Position numbers and translations under genes: made by a program. DNA of 8,189 nt from an uncultured Dialister sp. (GTDB lineage Bacteria; Bacillota; Negativicutes; Veillonellales; Dialisteraceae): NCBI GenBank assembly GCA_900545785.1, contig URAA01000065.1, positions 1 to 8,189 of the forward strand, read 5' to 3'. Below the pieces are notes generated by a model. It was not told where the DNA came from. It worked only from the letters and a program-made list of their open reading frames with translations, and did not search any database. Shown here one piece after another: positions 1 to 5,389 of the stretch (position 1 is the first letter of the stretch; the number at the start of each line of letters is the position of its first letter).

Positions 1-739
1 CTTTTTCTACTTTTCCCTTGTCGAAAGGATCGCCTGCTTCTTCTAAAAGTTCCAAATCGTCTTTTAAAGACTGAATAATTTCCGGTGTCAGCTGAGCGGT
101 GATTTTCGGATCGTCCAATTTACCTGAAAGGACTTCCAGTTTTTTGATGCCGTGAGCATTGTCTTTGATGAAAATATGGCAGACTTCTTTTTCCCTGTCA
201 TAAATTCCCGTATATTCTCCGTTGATCCCGATGGGCCAGTTCATGGGGCAGGAGCGGATTCCCAGAACGTCTTCGATATCGGACATCAGATCAAAAGGAT
301 TTTTACCGAAATGGTCGATTTTATTGACAAAGGTAAAAATGGGAATCCCCCGATCGGAACAAACTTTGAAAAGCTTTTTCGTCTGTGCTTCCACGCCTTT
401 TGCCACATCGATGACCATGACGGCGCTGTCCACCGCCATGAGTGTACGATAGGTGTCTTCCGAGAAGTCGGCATGCCCGGGTGTATCTAATATATTGATG
501 CGGCATCCGTTATAGTCAAATTGCAGAACCGAGCTGGTAACGGAAATACCGCGCTGCTTTTCTATTTCCATCCAGTCCGAAACGGCATAACGGGCGGTTT
601 TTCTTGCTTTGACGGAACCTGCCAGATGAATGGCTCCGCCGTAAAGCAGAAGTTTTTCCGTCAATGTCGTTTTTCCCGCGTCAGGGTGGGAAATGATGGC
701 GAAAGTACGCCGTCTTTGTATTTCTTCTAAATCAGTCAT
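1..739 (-). CDS. prfC: Peptide chain release factor 3 (RF3), N-terminal part, cut by the left edge
   Basis: Translational GTPase that removes RF1/RF2 from the ribosome after peptide release. The reading frame is open from the ATG at 737-739 down to base 1, giving 246 residues of a protein usually about 525-540 long, so the rest lies outside the window. Visible GTPase motifs: G1 SHPDAGKTT (17-25), switch I region EKQRGISVTSSV (60-71), G3 DTPGH (85-89), G4 NKID (139-142). The stretch HADFSEDTYRTLMAVDSA and the following AVMVIDVAKGVE are typical of RF3 rather than EF-G or Tet(M)-type proteins. The start is supported by GAGGTG four bases upstream (744-749). It follows the methyltransferase gene by 54 bp on the same strand, with a promoter-like element in the gap. 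No frameshift is seen. The identification is firm from motif recognition; the C-terminal domains could not be checked. Confidence 0.93.
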   Translation of the reverse strand, partial: MTDLEEIQRRRTFAIISHPDAGKTTLTEKLLLYGGAIHLAGSVKARKTARYAVSDWMEIEKQRGISVTSSVLQFDYNGCRINILDTPGHADFSEDTYRTLMAVDSAVMVIDVAKGVEAQTKKLFKVCSDRGIPIFTFVNKIDHFGKNPFDLMSDIEDVLGIRSCPMNWPIGINGEYTGIYDREKEVCHIFIKDNAHGIKKLEVLSGKLDDPKITAQLTPEIIQSLKDDLELLEEAGDPFDKGKVEK

Positions 740-767
740 AGTGCACCTCAAATAATAAATCGTACTT

Positions 768-802
768 ATTATACAAGAAAAAGAAGTGACATGCTATGTC
801 AA
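768..802 (-). promoter_or_regulatory. Candidate prfC promoter
   Basis: On the minus strand a perfect TATAAT lies at 768-773, about 30 bp upstream of the prfC start. A TTGACA lies at 797-802 inside the end of the methyltransferase gene, but the spacer is 23 bp, longer than the usual 16-18, so the two may not act as a pair. The -10 is the stronger part. A short inverted repeat (ATAATAA at 752-758 and TTATTAT at 766-772) overlaps it. prfC may also be read through from the upstream gene, since no terminator is seen between them. Confidence 0.45.
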
Positions 803-1981
803 TTTTTTGAGAAAATCCCGCATGAGGGAAATGAGTGTTTCCTCTGAAAGCAGGCGGTATATATCATCTGACGAGGCAAGAATGCCTTCCTTGCTTTCCA
901 AGTATATTTCAAAACGGTTTTGCAACATTTCCGCTTCTTTGGAAAGGGAAGGCATGGGAATGGAGATGTGTTTTCCCTTTTTCATAAGAAATTTCATGAT
1001 GACGGGACGGAAAAAATAATCGGCAAAAGCGCTTTCGATCCAATAAAAATGTTTCGTCTTTTTAAAACGGACGGTCTTTGGGAAAAATCTGCGGTACAGG
1101 GCGAGGCCGTCAAAATAGCCTCCCCAGAAATCGCTGAAGGCTGCATCGAAATCACCGTCTTTTTGTCGGTCGATGAATTCAAACGCATCGGCGTTGCAAA
1201 TATGAATTTTTTCTTTATGAGGGAATTGAGGGAGAATATTTTTTTCAAAAAGTGAAATGACGTCGGGATTCATTTCCACAACGGTCACCGATTCGACAGA
1301 AGGTTTTTCGGAGGCCATAAAAGCATAATAGCCGAGGCCCAGACCGTAAGTGACGACTTTTCCCCGAGCTGCCTCAATCGGCGCTTTCATGGATTCTATC
1401 TCACTTACGACGACACTCATCCAGACCCGGTTATTTTCTAAAATGACGGGGAAAGAAGTTTTTTTCGTGAAAAAGCCGGCATCGGCATAAAGAAAGGGAT
1501 TTTTCTTTTGATAAACATGGTAAGTCTGAAAAAATTCGAAAGGAAGCGTATCTGCCGTTTTGAGTTCAATCTTATTTTGAATATCATGGGGAAATTTTAT
1601 TTTTTTATAATAAAGATTTTCATTAATGATGGAATTGTCATACTGCCGAAGCTGCCCCGCCGTATAACCGAGGAGAAGATCGTAAAGATCTTTTCCTCCG
1701 TAAAAATCGGTCAGTTCCGAATAAGGGAGCATGCTTTTTTTCTGATTGAACAGGGAAAAAATGATTTCTTCCAAAGTATCCCCGAAAGCTGTTTCCGCAA
1801 CGGCGGTAAGAAAAGAATTTTTTCCCGCGGGATCTTTTCCGGTAAAAGGATCCATATGTTCCAGATACAGCCGGTCCCGTATGCCTTCCATAATGATGTC
1901 ATTTACAATTTCTGCGGCAAGATATTTTTTCCACAGAGCAGCAATCGCTTTTTCTGTTTCTTTATTTTGTAAGATTTCCAT
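794..1981 (-). CDS. Class I SAM-dependent methyltransferase-like protein (spermidine-synthase-like fold), unknown substrate
   Basis: A 395-residue protein. The C-terminal half carries a Rossmann-type SAM-binding core: YGLGLGYY (212-219, GxGxG loop), VTVVEMNP (232-239, acidic end of strand 2 that would hold the ribose hydroxyls), NADAFEF (263-269) and FDAAFSDFW (278-286). This order matches class I methyltransferases and spermidine-synthase-like proteins. The N-terminal ~190 residues are helical and charged and are not recognised. The start at 1979-1981 is chosen because AAGGAG (1987-1992) lies five bases upstream; an in-frame start 19 codons earlier would place the promoter -10 inside the gene. 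The usual acidic residue before the glycine loop is replaced by Tyr-212 or sits elsewhere, so catalysis is not proven. There is no sign of a DNA methyltransferase motif (DPPY/NPPY or PCQ). It is transcribed away from the HNH gene and towards prfC. The fold is well supported; the reaction and substrate are unknown. Confidence 0.75.
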   Translation of the reverse strand: MEILQNKETEKAIAALWKKYLAAEIVNDIIMEGIRDRLYLEHMDPFTGKDPAGKNSFLTAVAETAFGDTLEEIIFSLFNQKKSMLPYSELTDFYGGKDLYDLLLGYTAGQLRQYDNSIINENLYYKKIKFPHDIQNKIELKTADTLPFEFFQTYHVYQKKNPFLYADAGFFTKKTSFPVILENNRVWMSVVVSEIESMKAPIEAARGKVVTYGLGLGYYAFMASEKPSVESVTVVEMNPDVISLFEKNILPQFPHKEKIHICNADAFEFIDRQKDGDFDAAFSDFWGGYFDGLALYRRFFPKTVRFKKTKHFYWIESAFADYFFRPVIMKFLMKKGKHISIPMPSLSKEAEMLQNRFEIYLESKEGILASSDDIYRLLSEETLISLMRDFLKKLT

Positions 1982-2008
1982 AAAAACTCCTTGTGATCTT
2001 TTATTTGT

Positions 2009-2038
2009 ATTATACGAAGAATAAAGGGAATGATACAA
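2009..2038 (-). promoter_or_regulatory. Promoter of the methyltransferase gene
   Basis: On the minus strand TTGTAT (2033-2038) and TATAAT (2009-2014) are separated by 18 bp, close to the vegetative sigma-factor consensus. The -10 is 27 bp upstream of the ATG, leaving a short leader with AAGGAG. It faces away from the promoter of the HNH-dcd unit. Confidence 0.7.
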
Positions 2039-2081
2039 GAAGAGCGGCAGAAAGAAAGGAAAAATAAAGATTGGACGCCCT

Positions 2082-2098
2082 TTTATTTTAAAAATAAA
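2082..2098. repeat. 17-bp AT-only palindrome in the divergent intergenic region
   Basis: TTTATTTT and AAAATAAA form a perfect 8+8 inverted repeat around a single central A. It lies seven bases upstream of the extended -10 of the rightward promoter, where the -35 would be, and about 45 bp upstream of the leftward -35. It could be an operator or an UP-like AT-rich element. With a one-base centre it is not a good RNA hairpin. Confidence 0.45.
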
Positions 2099-2105
2099 TG
2101 TAAAA

Positions 2106-2114
2106 TGCTATAAT
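2106..2114 (+). promoter_or_regulatory. Extended -10 promoter of the HNH-dcd unit
   Basis: TGCTATAAT (TGn plus a perfect TATAAT at 2109-2114) sits 44 bp upstream of the start at 2159. The -35 position (about 2086-2091, TTTTAA) is poor, which fits an extended -10 promoter. It overlaps no gene, and no other promoter is seen before dcd, so it probably serves both genes. Confidence 0.6.
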
Positions 2115-2158
2115 ATCTGCAAAGTATTTCTGTTGTTCAGTGATAAAGAGGTGAAGAC

Positions 2159-3043
2159 ATGGCCCGTATAAAAGGTTCCAAAAGGTGGGATGCGGTTTCA
2201 TCGGCAGGCTGGCTTTCTCTCTTTTCCGATCCGAAGGTCATGTCGGATCTCATGATGCAGATGATTGCCGTGCTGTATCATTCACCGAATTATACGGATA
2301 ATGCGAAACATATGGCGGAAGCTTTGTCCATGGAGTACCGTGCTTTAAATGCGGCAGTCGGATGGGCGGGAAATAAAATAAAAGATCTCTATGAGAGCGG
2401 AAAATTATCGGTCAGGAAAGCAGGTGCCGTCTCCGCTGAAGAAGAAAAGCGGATGAAAGACGGAGAAGACAAGATGGCGCCGTGGCAGTATGTGTTTGAC
2501 GGCGAGGAAGATGAATACGGAGCCTATCTCTGGATTTTAAAACCGGAGATGATCACCGCTTTCAAAGAATTGGAAGATGCGGATATTTCGGAAAGAAATT
2601 TAGTATCTCGTGCATTGGCGGAAGATATTTCCTCTTTCGGGGCGGAAGGAAATCTGTTTTCCGCCACCCCTGACGAAACGGTGGAAAAAATACGGAATAT
2701 TTTATCGGAAAAAGAACGATTTTTCAGAAAATCTCTGACGGATGCCACGGAATGCTGTGTTTGCGGAATCCGGCGGATTTCTCTTCTGTCCGCCGTACCC
2801 TACGGAGAAGGGGGCATGAAACACAAGGGCCTTATTCTTTGCCCCACCCACGGAGCACTTTTTGCGGCTCACCTGATTTCTTTCAGCGACAGGGGAAAAC
2901 TTCTGATATCTCCCGCTTTATCGGAGGAAGAAAGAGAGCAGTTCCGGCTGGAAAAAGGCGGCAATGCAAGATATAATTTCAGTAGACGGCGAATGGCGCA
3001 TCATCGCAGAATTTTTAATGAAGAAGGGCGGGAAGAAAAATGA
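2159..3043 (+). CDS. HNH-superfamily protein with degenerate catalytic site and intact zinc site
   Basis: A 294-residue protein with the layout of solo HNH restriction-like proteins. Residues about 31-78 resemble their N-terminal helical module (PNYTDNAKHMAEAL...RALNAAVGWAGNKI). Residues 121-136 (GAYLWILKPEMITAF) resemble the middle segment. The C-terminal HNH-like region is about 185-253. C199-x2-C202 and C228-PT-H231 would hold one zinc ion in a treble-clef fold. Relative to the HNH pattern I remember (AAHI-x-P, then NGL, then H-x-L-F-D), the first His is missing because the segment reads only SAVPY (211-215), the Asn is Lys-223, the second His position is Gly-232 and the Asp is Ala-236. 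Nuclease activity is therefore doubtful; a DNA-binding or structural role is an inference. The start has AAAGAGGTG five bases upstream. The stop overlaps the dcd ATG as ATGA. Family membership is fairly sure; loss of activity rests on an alignment from memory. Confidence 0.7.
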   Translation: MARIKGSKRWDAVSSAGWLSLFSDPKVMSDLMMQMIAVLYHSPNYTDNAKHMAEALSMEYRALNAAVGWAGNKIKDLYESGKLSVRKAGAVSAEEEKRMKDGEDKMAPWQYVFDGEEDEYGAYLWILKPEMITAFKELEDADISERNLVSRALAEDISSFGAEGNLFSATPDETVEKIRNILSEKERFFRKSLTDATECCVCGIRRISLLSAVPYGEGGMKHKGLILCPTHGALFAAHLISFSDRGKLLISPALSEEEREQFRLEKGGNARYNFSRRRMAHHRRIFNEEGREEK

Positions 3044-3561
3044 TCTTATCCGGCAGAGAAATAGAACGTCATATGGGAAAAGAAATAGTGATCACTCCTT
3101 TTCATCCGAAGCAGCTGAATCCGAACAGCTACAATTTGACTTTATCCGACGAGCTTATGATTTATGATGAGCATGAATTGGATATGAAAAAGAAAAATAC
3201 CAGTCATCTGATCAAAATTCCCGAAGAAGGATTTCTTTTAGAGCCCAATAAATTATATTTGGGACGGACGGCGGAGCATACAAAGACGACTTCTTTTGTT
3301 CCCATGCTGGAAGGCCGCTCTTCCGTAGGACGCCTCGGTCTTTTTATCCACGTGACGGCAGGATTCGGCGATATAGGATTTTCCGGCTATTGGACACTGG
3401 AAATGTTTTGCGTCCAACCTATCCGCATCTATTCGGGAGTGGAAATCTGCCAGATTTATTTCCATACCATTCTGGGCGAGGCAGATACGTACAGCAGCGG
3501 CAAATACCAAAATAATCAGGGGATTCAGCCGAGCCTGCTTTACAAAGATTTTGAAAAGTAG
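3040..3561 (+). CDS. dcd: dCTP deaminase, possibly bifunctional with dUTPase activity
   Basis: Deaminates dCTP to dUTP for dTTP synthesis in the cytosol; members of this family form trimers. The 173 residues match the family's usual length. Visible motifs: start MILSGREI; NPNSYNL (27-33); GRSSVGRLGL (92-101), which supplies substrate-contacting Ser/Arg; HVTAGFGDIGF (104-114); TLE with the catalytic Glu-121; and the C-terminal nucleotide lid KYQNNQGIQPS (155-165). The segment reads TAGF...GF as in bifunctional dCTP deaminase/dUTPases (archaeal and mycobacterial types), not TAHR as in the monofunctional E. coli enzyme, so direct dCTP to dUMP conversion is possible; that is an inference. The ATG overlaps the stop of the HNH gene by four bases, pointing to translational coupling and shared transcription. 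A terminator follows 42 bp after the stop. There is no fused kinase-like domain as in known antiphage dCTP deaminases. Confidence 0.93.
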   Translation: MILSGREIERHMGKEIVITPFHPKQLNPNSYNLTLSDELMIYDEHELDMKKKNTSHLIKIPEEGFLLEPNKLYLGRTAEHTKTTSFVPMLEGRSSVGRLGLFIHVTAGFGDIGFSGYWTLEMFCVQPIRIYSGVEICQIYFHTILGEADTYSSGKYQNNQGIQPSLLYKDFEK

Positions 3562-3603
3562 TATTATTAGAATAACTTCATAGCACTTTGAGCAAAGACG
3601 CTT

Positions 3604-3641
3604 GCAGCGGATATTTAATCATGTATCCGGCTGCTTTTTTT
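3604..3641 (+). terminator. Rho-independent terminator after dcd
   Basis: GCAGCGGATA (3604-3613) pairs with TATCCGGCTGC (3624-3634) apart from one bulged G, with a 10-base loop, and is followed by seven T (3635-3641). It separates the HNH-dcd unit from the TRAP operon. Confidence 0.88.
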
Positions 3642-3660
3642 ATTCTCAGGCAGGGAGAGG

Positions 3661-3697
3661 TTGCAGAATTCGGCAGGGCCGATGGGAATAAAATAAT
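3661..3697 (+). promoter_or_regulatory. Possible TRAP operon promoter region (weak)
   Basis: The only AT-rich -10-like words between the dcd terminator and the receptor gene are TAAAAT (3689-3694) and AATAAT (3692-3697). TTGCAG at 3661-3666 is -35-like but 22 bp from the first. TTCGGC at 3669-3674 is 17 bp from the second but is a poor -35. A weak, activator-dependent promoter would fit. The -10 words lie between the arms of the inverted repeat. Confidence 0.3.
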
Positions 3698-3705
3698 CGG
3701 CCGAA
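3669..3705. repeat. Nested TCGGC/GCCGA palindromes, candidate operator or leader hairpin
   Basis: Four half-sites are seen: TCGGC at 3670-3674, GCCGA at 3678-3682, TCGGC at 3697-3701 and GCCGA at 3700-3704. The last two form the 8-bp palindrome TCGGCCGA. Larger pairings are GGCCGAT (3677-3683) with ATCGGCC (3696-3702), and TTCGGC (3669-3674) with GCCGAA (3700-3705); they exclude each other in RNA. CAGGGCCG is also directly repeated 32 bp apart (3674-3681 and 3706-3713), about three helical turns. Either DNA operator or RNA structure is possible. Confidence 0.45.
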
Positions 3706-3721
3706 CAGGGCCGGGATTGTT

Positions 3722-3754
3722 TCAAAGTCTGATTTGAGCAGGCATCAGCGATGC
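3722..3754 (+). other. Two small hairpins in the receptor-gene leader
   Basis: TCAAA (3722-3726) can pair with TTTGA (3733-3737), and GCATC (3742-3746) with GATGC (3750-3754) around a 3-base loop. The second ends five bases before the GGGAGG ribosome site at 3759-3764. They match no riboswitch I recognise; both stems are only five base pairs. Confidence 0.3.
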
Positions 3755-3772
3755 ATTTGGGAGGTAATCAAC

Positions 3773-4738
3773 ATGAAAAAAACAGTGAAAAAGATGTTCA
3801 TAGCAGGAACGGCGTGTTTAATGGGAGCGGCATTGCTTGCAGGCTGCGGCGATTCGAAAAGCGGAGGGAAGCAGTTTTTAAATATTGCCACCGGCGGTAC
3901 GGCAGGCACATATTATCCTCTCGGCGGCGCGCTGGCGGAACTGCTCAATAACAATATTAAAGACATGAATGCATCCGCCCAGTCCACAGGCGCTTCCGTT
4001 GCCAATGTGAATATGTTGAAAGACGGTTCTGTAGACATTGCATTCATTCAAAATGATATTTCTTACTACGCTTCTACGGGAACGGAAATGTTTAAAGATA
4101 ATAAAGTAAGCAATCTGAGAGGACTTGCCGCTCTTTATCCGGAAACAATCCAGTTTGTTACCACTGCCGATACGGGGATCAAAACCATTGCCGATTTGAG
4201 AGGTAAAAAAGTGGCGGTCGGTGCAGCAGGTTCCGGTGCGGAAGCAAATGCACGGCAGATTCTTGCCGCTTACGGCCTTACTTATGATGATATCGATGAA
4301 CGGTTCCTTTCCTTCGGCGAAGCGGCTGATGCATTGAAAGACGGAAACGTAGATGTCGGCGTGGTTGTTGCAGGGTTCCCCACGGCAGCGATTCAGGACT
4401 TGTCTGCCAACAAATCAGCATCCATCATCAGTATTGATGCAGATAAAGCTGATGAGCTGATAAAGAAATATCCTTACTATACAAGAGTAGTCATTCCGCA
4501 GGGCACCTATCCCGGGCAGGAAGAAGATGTACAGTCTGTTGCAGTCAAGTGCATTATTGTTACTACCGACAAGATGAGCGATGATCTGGGCGAGCAGGTC
4601 GCAAAAGCTGTCTATGAACATTTGGACCGCATGAAAGCAGCTCATTCGGTAGGGAAATACATTACAAAAGATACGGCTCTTGACGGTATGTCCATTCCGA
4701 TGAATGCCGGTGCTGAAAAATATCTGAAAGCGAAATAA
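3773..4738 (+). CDS. TAXI-family TRAP transporter solute receptor, lipoprotein
   Basis: Extracytoplasmic substrate-binding subunit of a TRAP transporter; it captures a solute and delivers it to the membrane permease. The 321-residue protein starts MKKTVKKM with a lipoprotein signal peptide: basic start, hydrophobic stretch, and lipobox L22-A-G-C25, so it is probably lipid-anchored at Cys-25. The mature part begins with NIATGGTAGTYYPLGGALAE (37-56), the hallmark of TAXI receptors, and continues with VDIAFIQND and LRGKKVAVGAAGSG, typical of this periplasmic-binding fold. The ATG at 3773 is chosen because GGGAGG (3759-3764) lies eight bases upstream and the signal peptide starts there; an in-frame start at 3734 would add 13 residues without a good ribosome site. 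It is first in an operon with the DUF1850 and fused permease genes. The ligand is unknown; characterised TAXI systems are few, and glutamate-like or dicarboxylate substrates are only a guess. Confidence 0.93.
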   Translation: MKKTVKKMFIAGTACLMGAALLAGCGDSKSGGKQFLNIATGGTAGTYYPLGGALAELLNNNIKDMNASAQSTGASVANVNMLKDGSVDIAFIQNDISYYASTGTEMFKDNKVSNLRGLAALYPETIQFVTTADTGIKTIADLRGKKVAVGAAGSGAEANARQILAAYGLTYDDIDERFLSFGEAADALKDGNVDVGVVVAGFPTAAIQDLSANKSASIISIDADKADELIKKYPYYTRVVIPQGTYPGQEEDVQSVAVKCIIVTTDKMSDDLGEQVAKAVYEHLDRMKAAHSVGKYITKDTALDGMSIPMNAGAEKYLKAK

Positions 4739-4748
4739 ATAAAAAAGA

Positions 4749-4820
4749 TCCCACAGACAAGAGGGAAGCGTGGGCAGCCCGTATATACTTCCCTTTCCGT
4801 TTGTGGGAATTTTCTCTTTT
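4749..4820 (+). terminator. Intra-operon hairpin with U-rich tail (attenuator or mRNA stabiliser)
   Basis: TCCCACA (4749-4755) pairs with TGTGGGA (4802-4808), and GGGAAG (4763-4768) with CTTCCC (4788-4793). The stretch between them is partly complementary, and a GGG-CAG-CCC mini-hairpin (4772-4780) sits at the top. The tail is TTTTCTCTTTT (4810-4820). It starts 10 bp after the receptor stop. Readthrough must occur for the next two genes, so it probably works as a partial terminator or a 3' stabiliser of the receptor mRNA. Confidence 0.65.
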
Positions 4821-5384
4821 ATGAAAGGTGAGGGCCTGCTCCGGCCTGTGTACGAGATGATAAAAAAAGGACAACAGGGAAAACTGGAAACCCGTATCGC
4901 TTATGCGGGAATCGTCATTTCCATCTTTATAGCCGTTTTCGGTTACTATATACGGCTTCCTTATTTATACGGACAAACGGAAGACGGATTCGTTATCAAA
5001 CAGGAAGTGGAGGCGGGAACGCCGGTTACTTTGTCTTATCGTCATTCTGTCCAAAAAACCATGGTGTATGAATATCTGGTAGTGAATGACATGGAAGACG
5101 GACTGGTACTGAAGTCGACAAAATATCAGTCCGGCGGCGCAGGACTTCCTTTTTCCAAAGAAGAAGGAGAGTTTCGCCGGGAGGGGGAATGGTTTATTTT
5201 AGATAAAATAAACAGAAAATATCCCGATTTATCCATACGGAACGGAGTAACAAACGACGGGCATATTACGGTGGGCGATAAAGAATATGTGCTTTCCGAA
5301 CTTATGCCGCTCGAAAAAGAATTGCATTTATATGTAGCTCCTCTTTGGAGGGGGTATTGGATGAAAAAAGAGATTAGGAGTTGA
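4821..5384 (+). CDS. DUF1850 membrane-anchored protein of the TAXI-TRAP operon
   Basis: A 187-residue protein (from the chosen start) with one N-terminal membrane helix at about 26-43 and an outward domain of about 140 residues. The domain shows the DUF1850 pattern: LSYRHSVQKTMVYEY (71-85), where the His-Ser pair is characteristic, then KYQSGGAGLP (101-110). DUF1850 proteins are commonly encoded between TAXI receptors and fused TRAP permeases, as here, but their role is not established; an accessory part of the transporter is an inference. The start is uncertain. A GTG at 4770 has GAGGG close upstream but lies inside the hairpin. ATG at 4821 has no clear ribosome site, and neither does ATG at 4857, which leaves just MIKKGQQGK before the helix. 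AAAGGTGA (4824-4831) lies 16 bases before a GTG at 4848. The stop falls five bases before the permease start. Confidence 0.8.
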   Translation: MKGEGLLRPVYEMIKKGQQGKLETRIAYAGIVISIFIAVFGYYIRLPYLYGQTEDGFVIKQEVEAGTPVTLSYRHSVQKTMVYEYLVVNDMEDGLVLKSTKYQSGGAGLPFSKEEGEFRREGEWFILDKINRKYPDLSIRNGVTNDGHITVGDKEYVLSELMPLEKELHLYVAPLWRGYWMKKEIRS

Positions 5385-5389
5385 TTACA

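Noticed and set aside
152..490. Plus-strand open frame of 112 codons in the prfC region
   Set aside because: It lies antisense inside the release factor 3 frame, which has clear GTPase motifs, and has no ribosome site or recognisable protein features.
1..739. Elongation factor G or tetracycline-resistance ribosomal protection protein
   Set aside because: The G1 to G4 region, notably SDWMEIEKQRGISVTSSV and the spacing to DTPGHADFSEDTYRTL, reads as release factor 3.
1508..1972. Plus-strand open frame of 154 codons
   Set aside because: Antisense to the methyltransferase-like gene; composition is that of a mirror frame (rich in Phe, Ile and Lys) with no recognisable motif.
794..3043. Restriction-modification pair formed by the methyltransferase and HNH genes
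   Set aside because: The methyltransferase lacks DNA-methylase motifs and resembles spermidine-synthase-like proteins, the genes are divergent with separate promoters, and the HNH protein seems catalytically dead.
3040..3561. Dcd as an antiphage dCTP deaminase
   Set aside because: It has the usual housekeeping length, no fused kinase-like or regulatory domain, and no neighbouring defence genes apart from the degenerate HNH-like protein.
3734..3772. Longer N terminus for the TAXI receptor
   Set aside because: The extension would put 13 residues ahead of a normal lipoprotein signal peptide, and the strong GGGAGG site is placed for the ATG at 3773.
3642..3772. Known riboswitch or sigma-54 promoter ahead of the TRAP operon
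   Set aside because: No recognised riboswitch core is present, and the TTGCA at 3661 lacks a GG at the proper -24 spacing.
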